A stretch of 26,978 bases of DNA from CAILUG01 sp038125665 (GCA_038125665.1 JAYPEI010000024.1:1-26978); one strand, 5' to 3'; numbered from the stretch's first letter, positions 17,298 to 25,339 are shown. Numbers and translations: made by a program. Notes: generated by a model not told the origin, from the letters alone.

Positions 17298-17917
17298 TGG
17301 AAGACATACTACGAGTTAAAGTGCTGCCACTTAATAACCGTTGGGAACACGGCCTCTTGCTCAGTGCACTAATTATGCTCTTTGTCTGTTCAGGGATTTA
17401 CGTGGAAAAATATGGTGTACAAGAAACGCAGCAACAGATTCTTGATTGGCAAATCTCTGCCTTCAAGGATCTAAAGGGGGTTGATCAGAGTATTTATAAC
17501 GAACTGCTTGTGGCGGCAGATGAAGTATATTGGATGAATTACTTCGATGGAAAGTGGCCACAGGATCCTGAATTTCAATCAAGTCTCCTCCCCCCCTTCT
17601 ATAGGGATGCTAATTGGCAGCGCAATGGTTCAGTGAAGTGGGTACTAAAAGATGTGGTTCAAGAAGGAGAAGGACAAGGGCTTACCTTGTATCATGGTTC
17701 TGGTGGCTCGCTACGGGATCAAGGTTCTTATCTACTAATTATCGATCATAAACATGCCGGGGGCTCTCAAGTAAGCTCTTCAACTATCTGGTGGAATCCT
17801 GATGCGAACTCGGAAACTCCTCCCACATCAAAAACTGCATCAATTATTCTGCATGGCTGGAAACAAGTCATTCCTTATCAAGGAATAGATGAATTTGAGA
17901 GACTTAATCAAGGTTAA
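17297..17917 (+). CDS. Membrane-anchored protein of the metal-transport cluster (possibly DUF6162-like)
   Basis: A 206-residue protein with one N-terminal membrane helix (about 18-35: HGLLLSALIMLFVCSGIYV), which leaves a periplasmic domain of about 170 residues. That domain has DWQISAFKDLKGVD, DEVYWMN, LPPFYRDANWQRNGSVKWVL and YLLIIDHKHAGGSQVSSSTIWW. The HKHAGG and IWW segments resemble a region I associate with DUF6162, a family found next to zinc-type ABC transporters, but I cannot confirm this. His residues at HKH could touch metal. The start overlaps the DUF4198 stop (TAATG), and the next gene begins four bases after its stop. Tight coupling on both sides says it belongs to the uptake system, perhaps as a periplasmic chaperone or sensor. 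No enzymatic motif is visible. Confidence 0.68.
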   Translation: MEDILRVKVLPLNNRWEHGLLLSALIMLFVCSGIYVEKYGVQETQQQILDWQISAFKDLKGVDQSIYNELLVAADEVYWMNYFDGKWPQDPEFQSSLLPPFYRDANWQRNGSVKWVLKDVVQEGEGQGLTLYHGSGGSLRDQGSYLLIIDHKHAGGSQVSSSTIWWNPDANSETPPTSKTASIILHGWKQVIPYQGIDEFERLNQG

Positions 17918-17921
17918 TACA

Positions 17922-18869
17922 ATGACTCGCCCCATGCATTACAAGCTTCAATCATACTTATCAATGATCATCTTAATGTGGCTCATTAGTGTGGCAACTG
18001 TTTCTGCTACTGATGCGCCAGCAGTTCAAACACCCTCGTTTAAACAGGGTGATAAACTGACAATCGGCATAACTCTACACCCCTATTACAGTTTTGTTTC
18101 CTCCATCGTTGGTGAACTAGCTGATGTGGTACCACTAATAGGAGCGGGCTATAATCCACATAACTACAGCCCTTTGCCTGATGATATGAAAAGAGCACAA
18201 ACGCTGGATGTCCTGGTGGTGAATGGTATAGGTCATGATCAATGGGCTTTAGAAATAATGTATGCTGCAGGCGGGAACAAGACGCCTCTAATTTATGCGA
18301 ACGAATCTGTTGCACTTATCCCTGTCGCTGGAACTGACCCAAGCGCGAACTCACATACGTTTATTTCAACCACTGCTTCAATACAGCAAATATATGAAAT
18401 TGCCCGTCAACTTGGTAACTACGACCCCTCCCATCGTGATGAATTCCTTCGTAATGCGCGTACCTACGCCACTAAACTGAGACAACTCAAAGCTGAATTT
18501 GGGCAGCGTATTGCTCAATTCGACACAAGAAACTTCAAGGCAGCAACGATGCACGGTGCCTATGGCTATTTGTTACAGGAGTTTGGCCTTCAAGTCTCAG
18601 CAGTAATAGAACCGCGCCACGGTGTTGAACCCACAGCCCGCCAACTAGTAGAAACCATAGACACCATTAACAACGCTAACGTGAATATACTCTTCGCTGA
18701 GCGTTTTTTTGCTAGCAAGCTGGCAGATACTATCGCCGCTGAGACTCAAGTGAAGGTGTATTCTTTTTCACATATTTCTGACGGTACTTACTCCAAGGAG
18801 AGATTTGAAGAAGAAATGCGCTACAACTTGGAACAATTAGAGGCCGCCGTTATGTCGGCCTCGCAATAA
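17922..18869 (+). CDS. znuA: Metal ABC transporter substrate-binding protein (ZnuA-like, cluster A-I)
   Basis: Periplasmic high-affinity binding protein that delivers Zn2+, or possibly Mn2+, to the ABC permease. A signal peptide covers about 1-29 with cleavage after TVSA. Probable ligands in family order are H80 (NPHNYSP), H145 (SHTFIST, equivalent to the DPHxWLSP His), H211 (MHGAYGYL) and E260 (FAERFF, equivalent to FAEPQF). It lacks the long His/Asp-rich loop of E. coli ZnuA. The ATG at 17922 is preferred to the one at 17889, as AAGG lies eight bases before it and it gives a better signal peptide; the longer form would overlap the previous gene. The ATPase gene follows after 12 bases. Three His plus one acidic residue favours zinc but does not prove it. 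Confidence 0.85.
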   Translation: MTRPMHYKLQSYLSMIILMWLISVATVSATDAPAVQTPSFKQGDKLTIGITLHPYYSFVSSIVGELADVVPLIGAGYNPHNYSPLPDDMKRAQTLDVLVVNGIGHDQWALEIMYAAGGNKTPLIYANESVALIPVAGTDPSANSHTFISTTASIQQIYEIARQLGNYDPSHRDEFLRNARTYATKLRQLKAEFGQRIAQFDTRNFKAATMHGAYGYLLQEFGLQVSAVIEPRHGVEPTARQLVETIDTINNANVNILFAERFFASKLADTIAAETQVKVYSFSHISDGTYSKERFEEEMRYNLEQLEAAVMSASQ

Positions 18870-18881
18870 ACAGAGAATCTT

Positions 18882-19586
18882 ATGCAAGGACCTGCTTTAT
18901 CTATCACAAATCTGAATCTACGGTTAGGTGCCTCTCAGATTTTGCAGGATGTGAACTTTAAAGTAAGCAGGGGAAGTATTCACTGTTTAATTGGTCCAAA
19001 TGGAGGAGGAAAAACCTCAACTTTGCGCTGCATCTTGGGCCAGATGCCCCATACAGGCGAGATCTCTATAGCTTGGAATGAATCTCCAAGCATTGGTTAT
19101 ATCCCTCAACTCATTGAACTTGAAAAAACAGTCCCCCTTACGGTGGAAGATTTTCTGACTGTGATGATACAAACTAGGCCTGCTGTTTTTGGTCTCAGGA
19201 AACCAACTCTGAATAAAGTTAAAGAGGCTCTGGCTCGTGTTGGCTTAGAGCATAAACTGCATACTCAGGTAGATGCTCTCTCTGGTGGCGAAAGACAACG
19301 ATTACTTTTTGCACAGGCACTTATTCCCAAGCCTGGATTGCTTGTGTTAGACGAACCAATGACTAGTCTTGATGAACTAGGAGTGAGCAGATTCGAATCA
19401 TTAATAAATGAGCAGCATCGTCAAGGAAGTACTATCCTCTGGATTAATCACGACCTCCGGCAAGTTCAGCGTATGGCTCAGGAAGTCACTATTATTGATC
19501 GCACCTCTGTACAAAGTGGACCTGCAGAGCAACTCCTGCATGGTGAACTACTTAACGGTGTTTTCAACTATGCAGGGGGTAAATAA
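18882..19586 (+). CDS. znuC: Metal ABC transporter ATP-binding protein (ZnuC-like)
   Basis: Cytoplasmic ATPase that powers the metal importer. All nucleotide-binding motifs are present in order: Walker A GPNGGGKT (38-45), Q-loop Gln76 (YIPQ), signature LSGGE (133-137), Walker B LLVLDEP (153-159), D-loop SLDE (162-165) and H-loop His190 (WINHD). The 234 residues are typical of the family, with no C-terminal regulatory extension. It lies 12 bases after the binding-protein gene, and its stop overlaps the permease start as TAATG, so the transporter subunits are translationally coupled. Confidence 0.92.
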   Translation: MQGPALSITNLNLRLGASQILQDVNFKVSRGSIHCLIGPNGGGKTSTLRCILGQMPHTGEISIAWNESPSIGYIPQLIELEKTVPLTVEDFLTVMIQTRPAVFGLRKPTLNKVKEALARVGLEHKLHTQVDALSGGERQRLLFAQALIPKPGLLVLDEPMTSLDELGVSRFESLINEQHRQGSTILWINHDLRQVQRMAQEVTIIDRTSVQSGPAEQLLHGELLNGVFNYAGGK

Positions 19587-20491
19587 TGGAAACTTTTTAT
19601 TCCCTACTTCGTGAGGCCATCGCGACATTAGCAGAAAATAGAATTTTACCAAGCGTTTTCTTCTACGATTTCGTGACCAATGCCATGCTTTGTGCTTTGC
19701 TTATTGGTCCTTTATTGGGCGCAATTGGTACTCTGGTGGTAGCAAAACGCATGGCCTTCTTTTCCCAAGCTATCGGTAACGCTGCTCTTACTGGGGTGGC
19801 CATTGGAGTACTCATAGGGGAGTCATACACAGCCCCTTACGTTTCACTATTCAGTTTCTGTATACTCTTCGGCGTAGTATTAAACTACACCAAAGGTCGT
19901 ACTCGAATGTCTGCTGATGTTCTTATTGGAGTATTCCTATCAATTTCTCTAGCCTTGGGCGCCTCATTGCTACTGTTTGTCTCAGCGAAAGTGAACACAC
20001 ACATCCTCGAAAGTATTCTTTTTGGTTCTATCTTGACTGTAAATGATCTTGATATGAATATCTTACTACTTGTCACGGCAATCACAGTTATAACAGGCTT
20101 ACCCTATTTTAATCAGATGCTGCTTGCCAGTTTGAACCCACAACTAGCGCAAGTCAGAGGTGTAAATGTTCGTGCCGTGGAATATCTTTTCATAGTCTTG
20201 GTTACGATACTCACAGTGGCTTGCGTTAAAATTGTTGGGGCTGTTCTAGTGGAGGCCTTGCTACTTATACCAGCAGCTACAGCGCGTAATTTATGCCGGA
20301 GTTTGCGTAGCTTCTTCTTTACCTCCATGGGGATTGCAACTTTCAGCGGAGGTGCTGGAATTCTGATACCCATGCAATACGACATTCCAGTACCCTCTGG
20401 AGGGGCTATCGTCCTGGTAGCTGCTATTTGTTTTGTAGTATCAATAACGGTTAGAGCCTTTATGCCCAGCTTTCGAGAAGCCCATGAGTAA
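19586..20491 (+). CDS. znuB: Metal ABC transporter permease (ZnuB-like, ABC-3 family)
   Basis: Inner-membrane channel subunit of the zinc/manganese-type importer. Its 301 residues hold about eight to nine hydrophobic helices. Family landmarks are MLCALLIGPLLGAIGTLVVAKRMAFFSQAIGNAALTG-type sequence (about 33-70), the ADVLIGVFLSISLALG helix, NPQLAQVRGVNVRAVEYLF (about 188-206) and VGAVLVEALLLIPAATARNL (about 216-236), which interacts with the ATPase. It is coupled to the ATPase gene through TAATG and overlaps the next gene by eight bases. Nothing looks degraded. Confidence 0.91.
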   Translation: METFYSLLREAIATLAENRILPSVFFYDFVTNAMLCALLIGPLLGAIGTLVVAKRMAFFSQAIGNAALTGVAIGVLIGESYTAPYVSLFSFCILFGVVLNYTKGRTRMSADVLIGVFLSISLALGASLLLFVSAKVNTHILESILFGSILTVNDLDMNILLLVTAITVITGLPYFNQMLLASLNPQLAQVRGVNVRAVEYLFIVLVTILTVACVKIVGAVLVEALLLIPAATARNLCRSLRSFFFTSMGIATFSGGAGILIPMQYDIPVPSGGAIVLVAAICFVVSITVRAFMPSFREAHE

Positions 20492-21434
20492 GATACTCTC
20501 TCCATTCTGGTTGGCTTTGCTATTTACTGTGACAGTCAGTTATCCAGCATTTTCAAGCCAGGTCCTGACTAGTCTTGGCCCCATTCAGTCTCTCACAAAC
20601 GATCTACTGACTAATACAACAATTAGTGTCGAGCTCGTCACTGGAAGACCTCGGGCAATGGACTCACTCTCCGTCTTGTTACTTAAGAGGGCTGAACGCT
20701 ACGCTGAGCAGTTCAAAGCTGCTGATGTAGTCGTAGATATCGCAAAACTTTGGCCAGAGGACCCTCTTTACCTAGCAGCAAGACAACAAAACATAAGGGT
20801 AGTCGAAATCGATGCAACTAAACCTTGGTCCACTGCTCAAGACGGAATAGGCGTCCTGCCAAGACCTACAAGCACACTAGTAACTACTCAAGACAAAGCC
20901 GACTCCGCAGACTTGTTTGTAGTTCCTCAAAGGAGTGCTAGCCCTTACTTCTGGCTCAGCATCCCAAACATCTTACGATCCTTGGATATTCTTGCTCGGG
21001 ACCTTTCAGCACTCTATCCAGTAGCAGCCTCTACCATATCAACAAATCTCAAAGCCAGCCGTGAACGATACTTAACCCTTCAACGGAAAACAGAGCAAGC
21101 CATGCTTGAACTATCAGATCCTCAGGTATTTGCCCTCAGTGGTGATTTCGTGTACCTGACCAACTCCCTGGGTCTCTTTGTCTCAGGCTACAGCCTAGAT
21201 CAGGAATCTAATTGGACCCCAGAGACCCTTACCAAACTAACTGACACTTTAGAGATAACTGGTACCAAAGTTATTATCCATAGATGGAAGCCTGAAGACC
21301 CCATTCTCGATGCGATCAACGCAGTAGGTGCTAAATTGATCATTTTAGATGCTCTAGAGACTAGTACAGATCTCTACACTGGAATGCAGAAGAATTACTC
21401 ACTTTTGATTGAGGCCCTCCATCAAGCAGAGTAG
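20484..21434 (+). CDS. ZnuA-fold exported protein lacking the expected metal ligands
   Basis: The last gene of the metal cluster, overlapping the permease gene by eight bases. It encodes a 316-residue exported protein (signal about 1-24, cleavage after PAFS). The fold resembles the cluster A-I binding proteins, and segments line up with the upstream ZnuA-like protein. NPHNYSPLPDDMKRA corresponds to RPRAMDSLSVLLLKRA (His to Arg57). The region of the second His, usually DPHxWLSP, reads SPYFWLSI (His to Tyr155). MHGAYGYLLQEFGL corresponds to LSGDFVYLTNSLGL (His to Gly or Asp at 220-221). FAERFF corresponds to IHRWKP (Glu replaced, His266). The normal site is therefore gone. It may bind another ligand or act as a regulator or chaperone of the transporter. 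The alignment was made by eye, so the fold assignment is an inference. Confidence 0.7.
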   Translation: MSKILSPFWLALLFTVTVSYPAFSSQVLTSLGPIQSLTNDLLTNTTISVELVTGRPRAMDSLSVLLLKRAERYAEQFKAADVVVDIAKLWPEDPLYLAARQQNIRVVEIDATKPWSTAQDGIGVLPRPTSTLVTTQDKADSADLFVVPQRSASPYFWLSIPNILRSLDILARDLSALYPVAASTISTNLKASRERYLTLQRKTEQAMLELSDPQVFALSGDFVYLTNSLGLFVSGYSLDQESNWTPETLTKLTDTLEITGTKVIIHRWKPEDPILDAINAVGAKLIILDALETSTDLYTGMQKNYSLLIEALHQAE

Positions 21435-21558
21435 AGATTTAACTAATAGATATGGACCGAGTTCATCAAGAAACTATCAATCATGGACTGGCGGTCTAAA
21501 AATGGATAAAATACGTACATCCCCTTTTTAATACCACCCTTTTTTTTTGGAGATTCCT

Positions 21559-22683
21559 GTGTCAGGTTTATTACCGTATGTAGATCCAGACGGTTTGCTC
21601 GAATACTCTGTGGTTTATACCGATCGCTCACTCAACCATATGTCATCACAGTTCCAACAGGTAATGCGAGACATTAGTACCATGCTGAAAGAGGTTTATC
21701 AGTCCTCAGGAGCTGTCATAGTTCCTGGCGGTGGGACCTATGGAATGGAAGCCGTGGCACGCCAGTTCGCTACACAACAAAAAGTGATGGTTATTCGGAA
21801 TGGATGGTTTAGCTTCCGTTGGACTCAAATCTTTGATGCAGGCAAGATCCCTGCCTCAACAAAAGTGCTCCTATCAGAACGTCTTGGTGAAGCTAAGCAT
21901 GCTCAATTCAAGCCCATGGCTATCGAAAAAGTAGTTGATGAGATTCGTACAGAGAAGCCTGCTTTGGTTTTTGCTCCGCACGTAGAAACATCAGCAGGAA
22001 TGGTGTTACCAGATGAATACATCAAGCAAGTTGCAGATGCAGTTCATGCAGTTGGTGGCATGATGGTCCTTGACTGCATTGCATCTGGCACCCTTTGGGT
22101 GGACATGAAAGCCACCGGGGTTGATGTGCTGATTTCTGCTCCACAAAAAGGCTGGAGTGCGAGTCCTTGTGCTGGTTTGGTGATGTTAAGCGAACGCGCC
22201 ATGCAGGCCATTGAGCAGACTCAAAGCAGCAGCTTTGCTAACGACCTTAAACAATGGTTGAAGATTATGCAGGCCTACGAAAATGGAGGGCATGCCTACC
22301 ATGCAACCATGCCTACAGATAGTCTTAAGATATTTCGCGACACCATGATTGAAGGTAAGGCCTTTGGATTTGATAAGCTAAAAGCAGCACAAATTGAATT
22401 AGGACACCGCGTTCGAGCCATATTTACTGAAAGGGGCTTTGTCTCCGTGGCTGCTAAAGACTTCGAAGCTCCTGGGGTCGCTGTTTATTTCACAGAGGAC
22501 GACGCCATGAAATCAGGTGCACCATTCGCCAAATTGGGCTTGCAAATTGCTGCGGGTGTACCTTTACAGGTTGGTGAAGGACCAGATTATAAGTCTTTCC
22601 GCATAGGTTTGTTCGGCAACGATAAACTAAAAAATATTGACCGGACTGTGGCTAGCTTGAAGGCTGCTCTGGACCAGTTATAA
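21559..22683 (+). CDS. Class V pyridoxal-phosphate aminotransferase (alanine-glyoxylate/serine-pyruvate type)
   Basis: Cytoplasmic PLP enzyme of the AGAT/SPAT group, probably moving an amino group between a small amino acid (alanine or serine) and a 2-oxo acid such as glyoxylate or pyruvate. The PLP Lys197 lies in SAPQKGWSASPCAGLV, the Asp that pairs with the pyridine nitrogen is D172 (MVLDCIAS), and GGGTYGMEA (57-65) is the phosphate-binding turn. The start is the GTG at 21559 because GGAG sits six bases before it; the TTG at 21547 would place that site inside the gene. A run of nine T residues (21540-21548) abuts the ribosome site. TGGACT/TAAAAT with 17-base spacing (21484-21512) could be its promoter. 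A shared terminator follows. Substrate specificity is not resolved. Confidence 0.85.
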   Translation: MSGLLPYVDPDGLLEYSVVYTDRSLNHMSSQFQQVMRDISTMLKEVYQSSGAVIVPGGGTYGMEAVARQFATQQKVMVIRNGWFSFRWTQIFDAGKIPASTKVLLSERLGEAKHAQFKPMAIEKVVDEIRTEKPALVFAPHVETSAGMVLPDEYIKQVADAVHAVGGMMVLDCIASGTLWVDMKATGVDVLISAPQKGWSASPCAGLVMLSERAMQAIEQTQSSSFANDLKQWLKIMQAYENGGHAYHATMPTDSLKIFRDTMIEGKAFGFDKLKAAQIELGHRVRAIFTERGFVSVAAKDFEAPGVAVYFTEDDAMKSGAPFAKLGLQIAAGVPLQVGEGPDYKSFRIGLFGNDKLKNIDRTVASLKAALDQL

Positions 22684-22685
22684 AT

Positions 22686-22715
22686 AAAACCACCAACAAT
22701 TATTTTGGTGGTTTT
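22686..22715. terminator. Bidirectional terminator between convergent genes
   Basis: AAAACCACCAA (22686-22696) and TTGGTGGTTTT (22705-22715) form a perfect 11-bp stem around an 8-base loop, with A/T tails that work in both directions. It starts three bases after the aminotransferase stop and overlaps the last codons of the minus-strand NTF2-like gene. Confidence 0.9.
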
Positions 22716-23257
22716 CTACTGCGAGGATCTATTTCTCCTAACTCGGGGTACCAAAGCAGTTTATTATCCCGATTTTCATTGTAGACCTTGCGTACCTTGA
22801 ACTTCCATTTACCCTCTATGCGCTCTAAGATGTCTTCATAATGTCCGAAGTACATTAGCTGTAGTTCACCCTGTGGAGTGCGGTTTGTCATGGCAAACCA
22901 GTAAGCGGTCGTGGTTGCTTTATCCCCCTCAACATCTATCACATGGTTAATAATCTGATGTCGAGTACGCTGCCTTGAAGTAGCTTCTTCTGGTATGGCT
23001 TCATAGCGTGCCCCCCCGAAACCTGACATAGCTTTGTAAATTTCTTCTTTCCCATGCTCATGGCCGAAAACCCAAACTAGTTCTCCATCATCAGCCCAGG
23101 TACTCATTACAGTATCAATATCACCCGCATCCACAGCAACCATGTACTTATTTGACAAGTTCTCTATTTCTGCACGGTCATCTGCATAGCTCGCTATTGA
23201 ACTGTATGACAAGCTACTCATTGCCAGTGCTACAACAATCTTAATTAGATTACTCAT
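22700..23257 (-). CDS. Exported SnoaL/NTF2-like protein
   Basis: A 185-residue protein with a Sec signal peptide (about 1-24, IASYADD) and one NTF2/SnoaL-like alpha+beta-barrel domain. It opens DRAEIENLSNKYMVAVDAGDIDTVMSTWADDGELVWVFG, the typical start of the fold, and continues with a His-containing strand (RTRHQIINHVIDVEG) and a C-terminal FGHYEDILERIEGKWKFKVRKV. Members act as dehydratases, isomerases or binding proteins. His and Asp residues in the pocket are compatible with an enzyme. A very strong ribosome site (AGGAGGGG) supports the start. It is the last gene of the carotenoid-oxygenase run, 57 bases after the tautomerase-like gene. Confidence 0.82.
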   Translation of the reverse strand: MSNLIKIVVALAMSSLSYSSIASYADDRAEIENLSNKYMVAVDAGDIDTVMSTWADDGELVWVFGHEHGKEEIYKAMSGFGGARYEAIPEEATSRQRTRHQIINHVIDVEGDKATTTAYWFAMTNRTPQGELQLMYFGHYEDILERIEGKWKFKVRKVYNENRDNKLLWYPELGEIDPRSRKPPK

Positions 23258-23314
23258 ATCCCCTCCTAATTGAATCCTGTACTATGCAATAAGCTCTCGA
23301 ATGTAGCAAACTCA

Positions 23315-23500
23315 TTAATTGTCTGAGGCCAGTTTTCCAGCTAGTGCCCAGTCTTCTTTTTTTCTATTTTCAATTACTAAATGAACCTGCTCAGGTGCGC
23401 AATTAATAATCCTGCAGGTTTCTCTTGTGAGTACCTCTGCAAGCTCTTTTTTTTGCTGTAGGCTACGCCCCTCGTACATTTCTACTCTGATAATTGGCAT
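23315..23500 (-). CDS. 4-oxalocrotonate tautomerase-like protein
   Basis: A 61-residue tautomerase-superfamily protein. It begins MPIIRVEMYEGRS, so removal of Met exposes the catalytic N-terminal Pro. The general pattern of 4-OT is kept: EGRSLQQKKELAEVLTRETCRIINCAPEQ-type helix (10-38), then VHLVIENRKKEDWALAG (39-55). Arg11 is not obvious in the standard place, though Arg12 is close. Such enzymes shift double bonds in unsaturated keto acids. It is cytoplasmic and starts four bases after the stop of the Tat-signal protein, with little ribosome site of its own, so it is probably coupled to it. It may act on a product of the oxygenase next door. Confidence 0.83.
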   Translation of the reverse strand: MPIIRVEMYEGRSLQQKKELAEVLTRETCRIINCAPEQVHLVIENRKKEDWALAGKLASDN

Positions 23501-23504
23501 ATTT

Positions 23505-23780
23505 TTATCGATTCCAATGGCGGCGAAGGAATTCCTCCGCAGTTAATGAGTTAACGTAGTCCGCAGTTGCACTAGATTGACCAAGCGAGAGTCTATGATC
23601 TACTCCATGCTGATCAAAATATATCAGATCTCGAAAGAGACTCATTTGTGGTTCTCCAGACTGTGCTGAGGCCTGCAATTCATAGGACTGTTTAGACACA
23701 GCACTTAAACTAGAGACTACTGGCAAGCCCGCTGCCAAACTGGTTAACAAGGTCCGTCTTGGTAAAGTAAGTTGTTTCAT
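23505..23780 (-). CDS. Small Tat-signal protein co-translated with the carotenoid oxygenase
   Basis: A 91-residue protein that I do not recognise. The first 30 residues form a Tat-type signal, LPRRTLLTSLAAGLPVVSSLSA, with the twin Arg at 8-9. The mature part is only about 60 residues, acidic to neutral, with MSLFRDLIYFDQHGVDHRLSLG in the middle and LTAEEFLRRHWNR at the end. No cofactor-binding motif is visible. Its ATG overlaps the stop of the carotenoid oxygenase (ATGA), so the two are made together. A Tat signal on such a small protein without a cofactor suggests that it carries a folded partner across the membrane, as subunit 3 does for GMC dehydrogenases. The oxygenase is the obvious candidate; this is inference. 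Confidence 0.72.
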   Translation of the reverse strand: MKQLTLPRRTLLTSLAAGLPVVSSLSAVSKQSYELQASAQSGEPQMSLFRDLIYFDQHGVDHRLSLGQSSATADYVNSLTAEEFLRRHWNR

Positions 23781-25279
23781 ACTTGTGTTCTACCTTTATA
23801 ATCAGCAAGTGGCTCATCAGTTAAAAGCAATTCTTCACTACTAAACCATTTTCCGTGAACTTGGGGTGTATTTCTGAAAGGAAGAAAGACACGGGCTAGT
23901 TCTTTCATTGTCATCGCGTCCAGAATGACTAATTCAGTGCGCATATCTGCGTAGTTACTGGCTGTTCCTATAATCCAGCCATCACCTTCAGGTGCCGTCT
24001 TAGACCGTGGAATAAATGTAATTTCCTGTAAGCTATGCACATCTCCCACAAAGTATTTCAGCCATTCACCTGTTTCTAGGTCATATCTGAAGTAAGTATT
24101 AACAACACGGTTATTGCCAGCACGAGAAGTATCAAAAGGCTGTGATGGATCTGACATCGAAGAATAGACATAGCGATAAGGCAAACTTAAAAACCGCTCA
24201 TCAATCCTAGCCAAATCTACTACATCTGTTGGGTCTAAAATTTCTTCTTCGTAGGCGTCGCCAGCTTGGCTCAAATCAAAAGTGAGTCGACGTATAGTAT
24301 GCCTTGCCTTGACCGGATTCCAAGGTGATCCATCAACTTGTGGAAAAAAGGGGAAGGGATTACCATCACTAATGGGAGCATCAACTATCACTTTTTCATT
24401 TTGGTCGAAAGCGTTTATTGTATGCATAACTACGGAAGCAGGACCCTTAAACCAGCGCACATCTGAGCCATCACCATCACGCCGCAGAATGCCCCAATAG
24501 GTAGGTTTGGATTCATCCCAGGCCCAATGGACATAACCCTGTTTTAATCTCTCCATGCTGCTTACATATCCATAAACTGGAAAGATGAAGTAATTTTGCG
24601 TTAATACCATATCGTGTAGCGTGCTCACATAGGGTACTTTAATTCGCACTTCACTTTTCAAGTTACCATCTGCTGAAAATGTATAAATCCATAGATCGTC
24701 ACTGAGCAGCCCCGTCGCTTCATAACCATAACAGACCATATCGCCTGTTACTGGGTCGATCTTAGGGTGGGCACTGAAAGTTTGAGCTTTGAACTGTCCG
24801 CTAAAATCCCATGCACCTATTGTTTCAAGGGTGTTGGGATCAATCTCGAAGGGATGCGCATCTTCTTTTAATGCAAACAACTTACCATTGAAGGCAAGTG
24901 GAGCAGTATTCATTACAGTAGCCAGATAGGGTCTTTCCATATCTCTCACAGATTCATCGTGAGTGAGCGGATTTCGATAAACACCATACAACTGTTTGCG
25001 AGCCTTTAGGTTGTTTAGAAAACGGGGAGTTTTTACCCAGCGCGCCCTGAAATCAACAAGACCATTTTTTATACGAAAACTACTTATATATCCATCAGCC
25101 GAGAAAGGACTATCGTCTGCAGATGAGGGAGGGTAGAACCACTCTCCTCCCACACGGACAAAGCAGCCATCAAGTTCTTTAGGGATTTCACCCTCCACCT
25201 CGCAGTCATAAATCTCTGCCTCGAAGCGTTGTGGAGAGAAAAACCCAGCACCTGCTGGACCCTGCGTGAAATCTACCAT
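23777..25279 (-). CDS. Carotenoid oxygenase family protein (apocarotenoid/stilbene cleavage dioxygenase)
   Basis: Non-haem Fe(II) dioxygenase of the RPE65/lignostilbene-dioxygenase family, which cleaves a double bond in a carotenoid, apocarotenoid or phenylpropenoid-type substrate into two carbonyl products. The seven-bladed propeller is full length (500 residues), and the four iron-binding His are all present: H171 (SAHPKIDP), H222 (TLHDMVLT), H286 (VMHTINAF) and H475 (VHGKWF). The N-terminus (GEIPKELDGCFVRVGGEW) is typical. It has no signal peptide. AAGGA about seven bases before the ATG supports the start. It is the first gene of a minus-strand unit that continues into the Tat-signal protein by an ATGA overlap. 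Substrate cannot be deduced; no carotenoid synthesis genes are in the window. Confidence 0.9.
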   Translation of the reverse strand: MVDFTQGPAGAGFFSPQRFEAEIYDCEVEGEIPKELDGCFVRVGGEWFYPPSSADDSPFSADGYISSFRIKNGLVDFRARWVKTPRFLNNLKARKQLYGVYRNPLTHDESVRDMERPYLATVMNTAPLAFNGKLFALKEDAHPFEIDPNTLETIGAWDFSGQFKAQTFSAHPKIDPVTGDMVCYGYEATGLLSDDLWIYTFSADGNLKSEVRIKVPYVSTLHDMVLTQNYFIFPVYGYVSSMERLKQGYVHWAWDESKPTYWGILRRDGDGSDVRWFKGPASVVMHTINAFDQNEKVIVDAPISDGNPFPFFPQVDGSPWNPVKARHTIRRLTFDLSQAGDAYEEEILDPTDVVDLARIDERFLSLPYRYVYSSMSDPSQPFDTSRAGNNRVVNTYFRYDLETGEWLKYFVGDVHSLQEITFIPRSKTAPEGDGWIIGTASNYADMRTELVILDAMTMKELARVFLPFRNTPQVHGKWFSSEELLLTDEPLADYKGRTQV

Positions 25280-25339
25280 AACTTGTTCCTTTGTTGTTGA
25301 AGCACAAGCTTATGATAGCAAGCCAAGTTTGTTCAAGCA

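Noticed and set aside
20113..20505. Minus-strand open frame of 130 codons
   Set aside because: It lies almost wholly opposite the permease gene, is rich in Thr/Ala/Lys as expected of an antisense frame of a membrane protein, and has no recognisable motif or ribosome site.
21464..21500. Possible terminator hairpin after the metal cluster (GGACCG with CGGTCT)
   Set aside because: The stem is short with a wobble pair and a loop of about 30 bases, and no T run follows.
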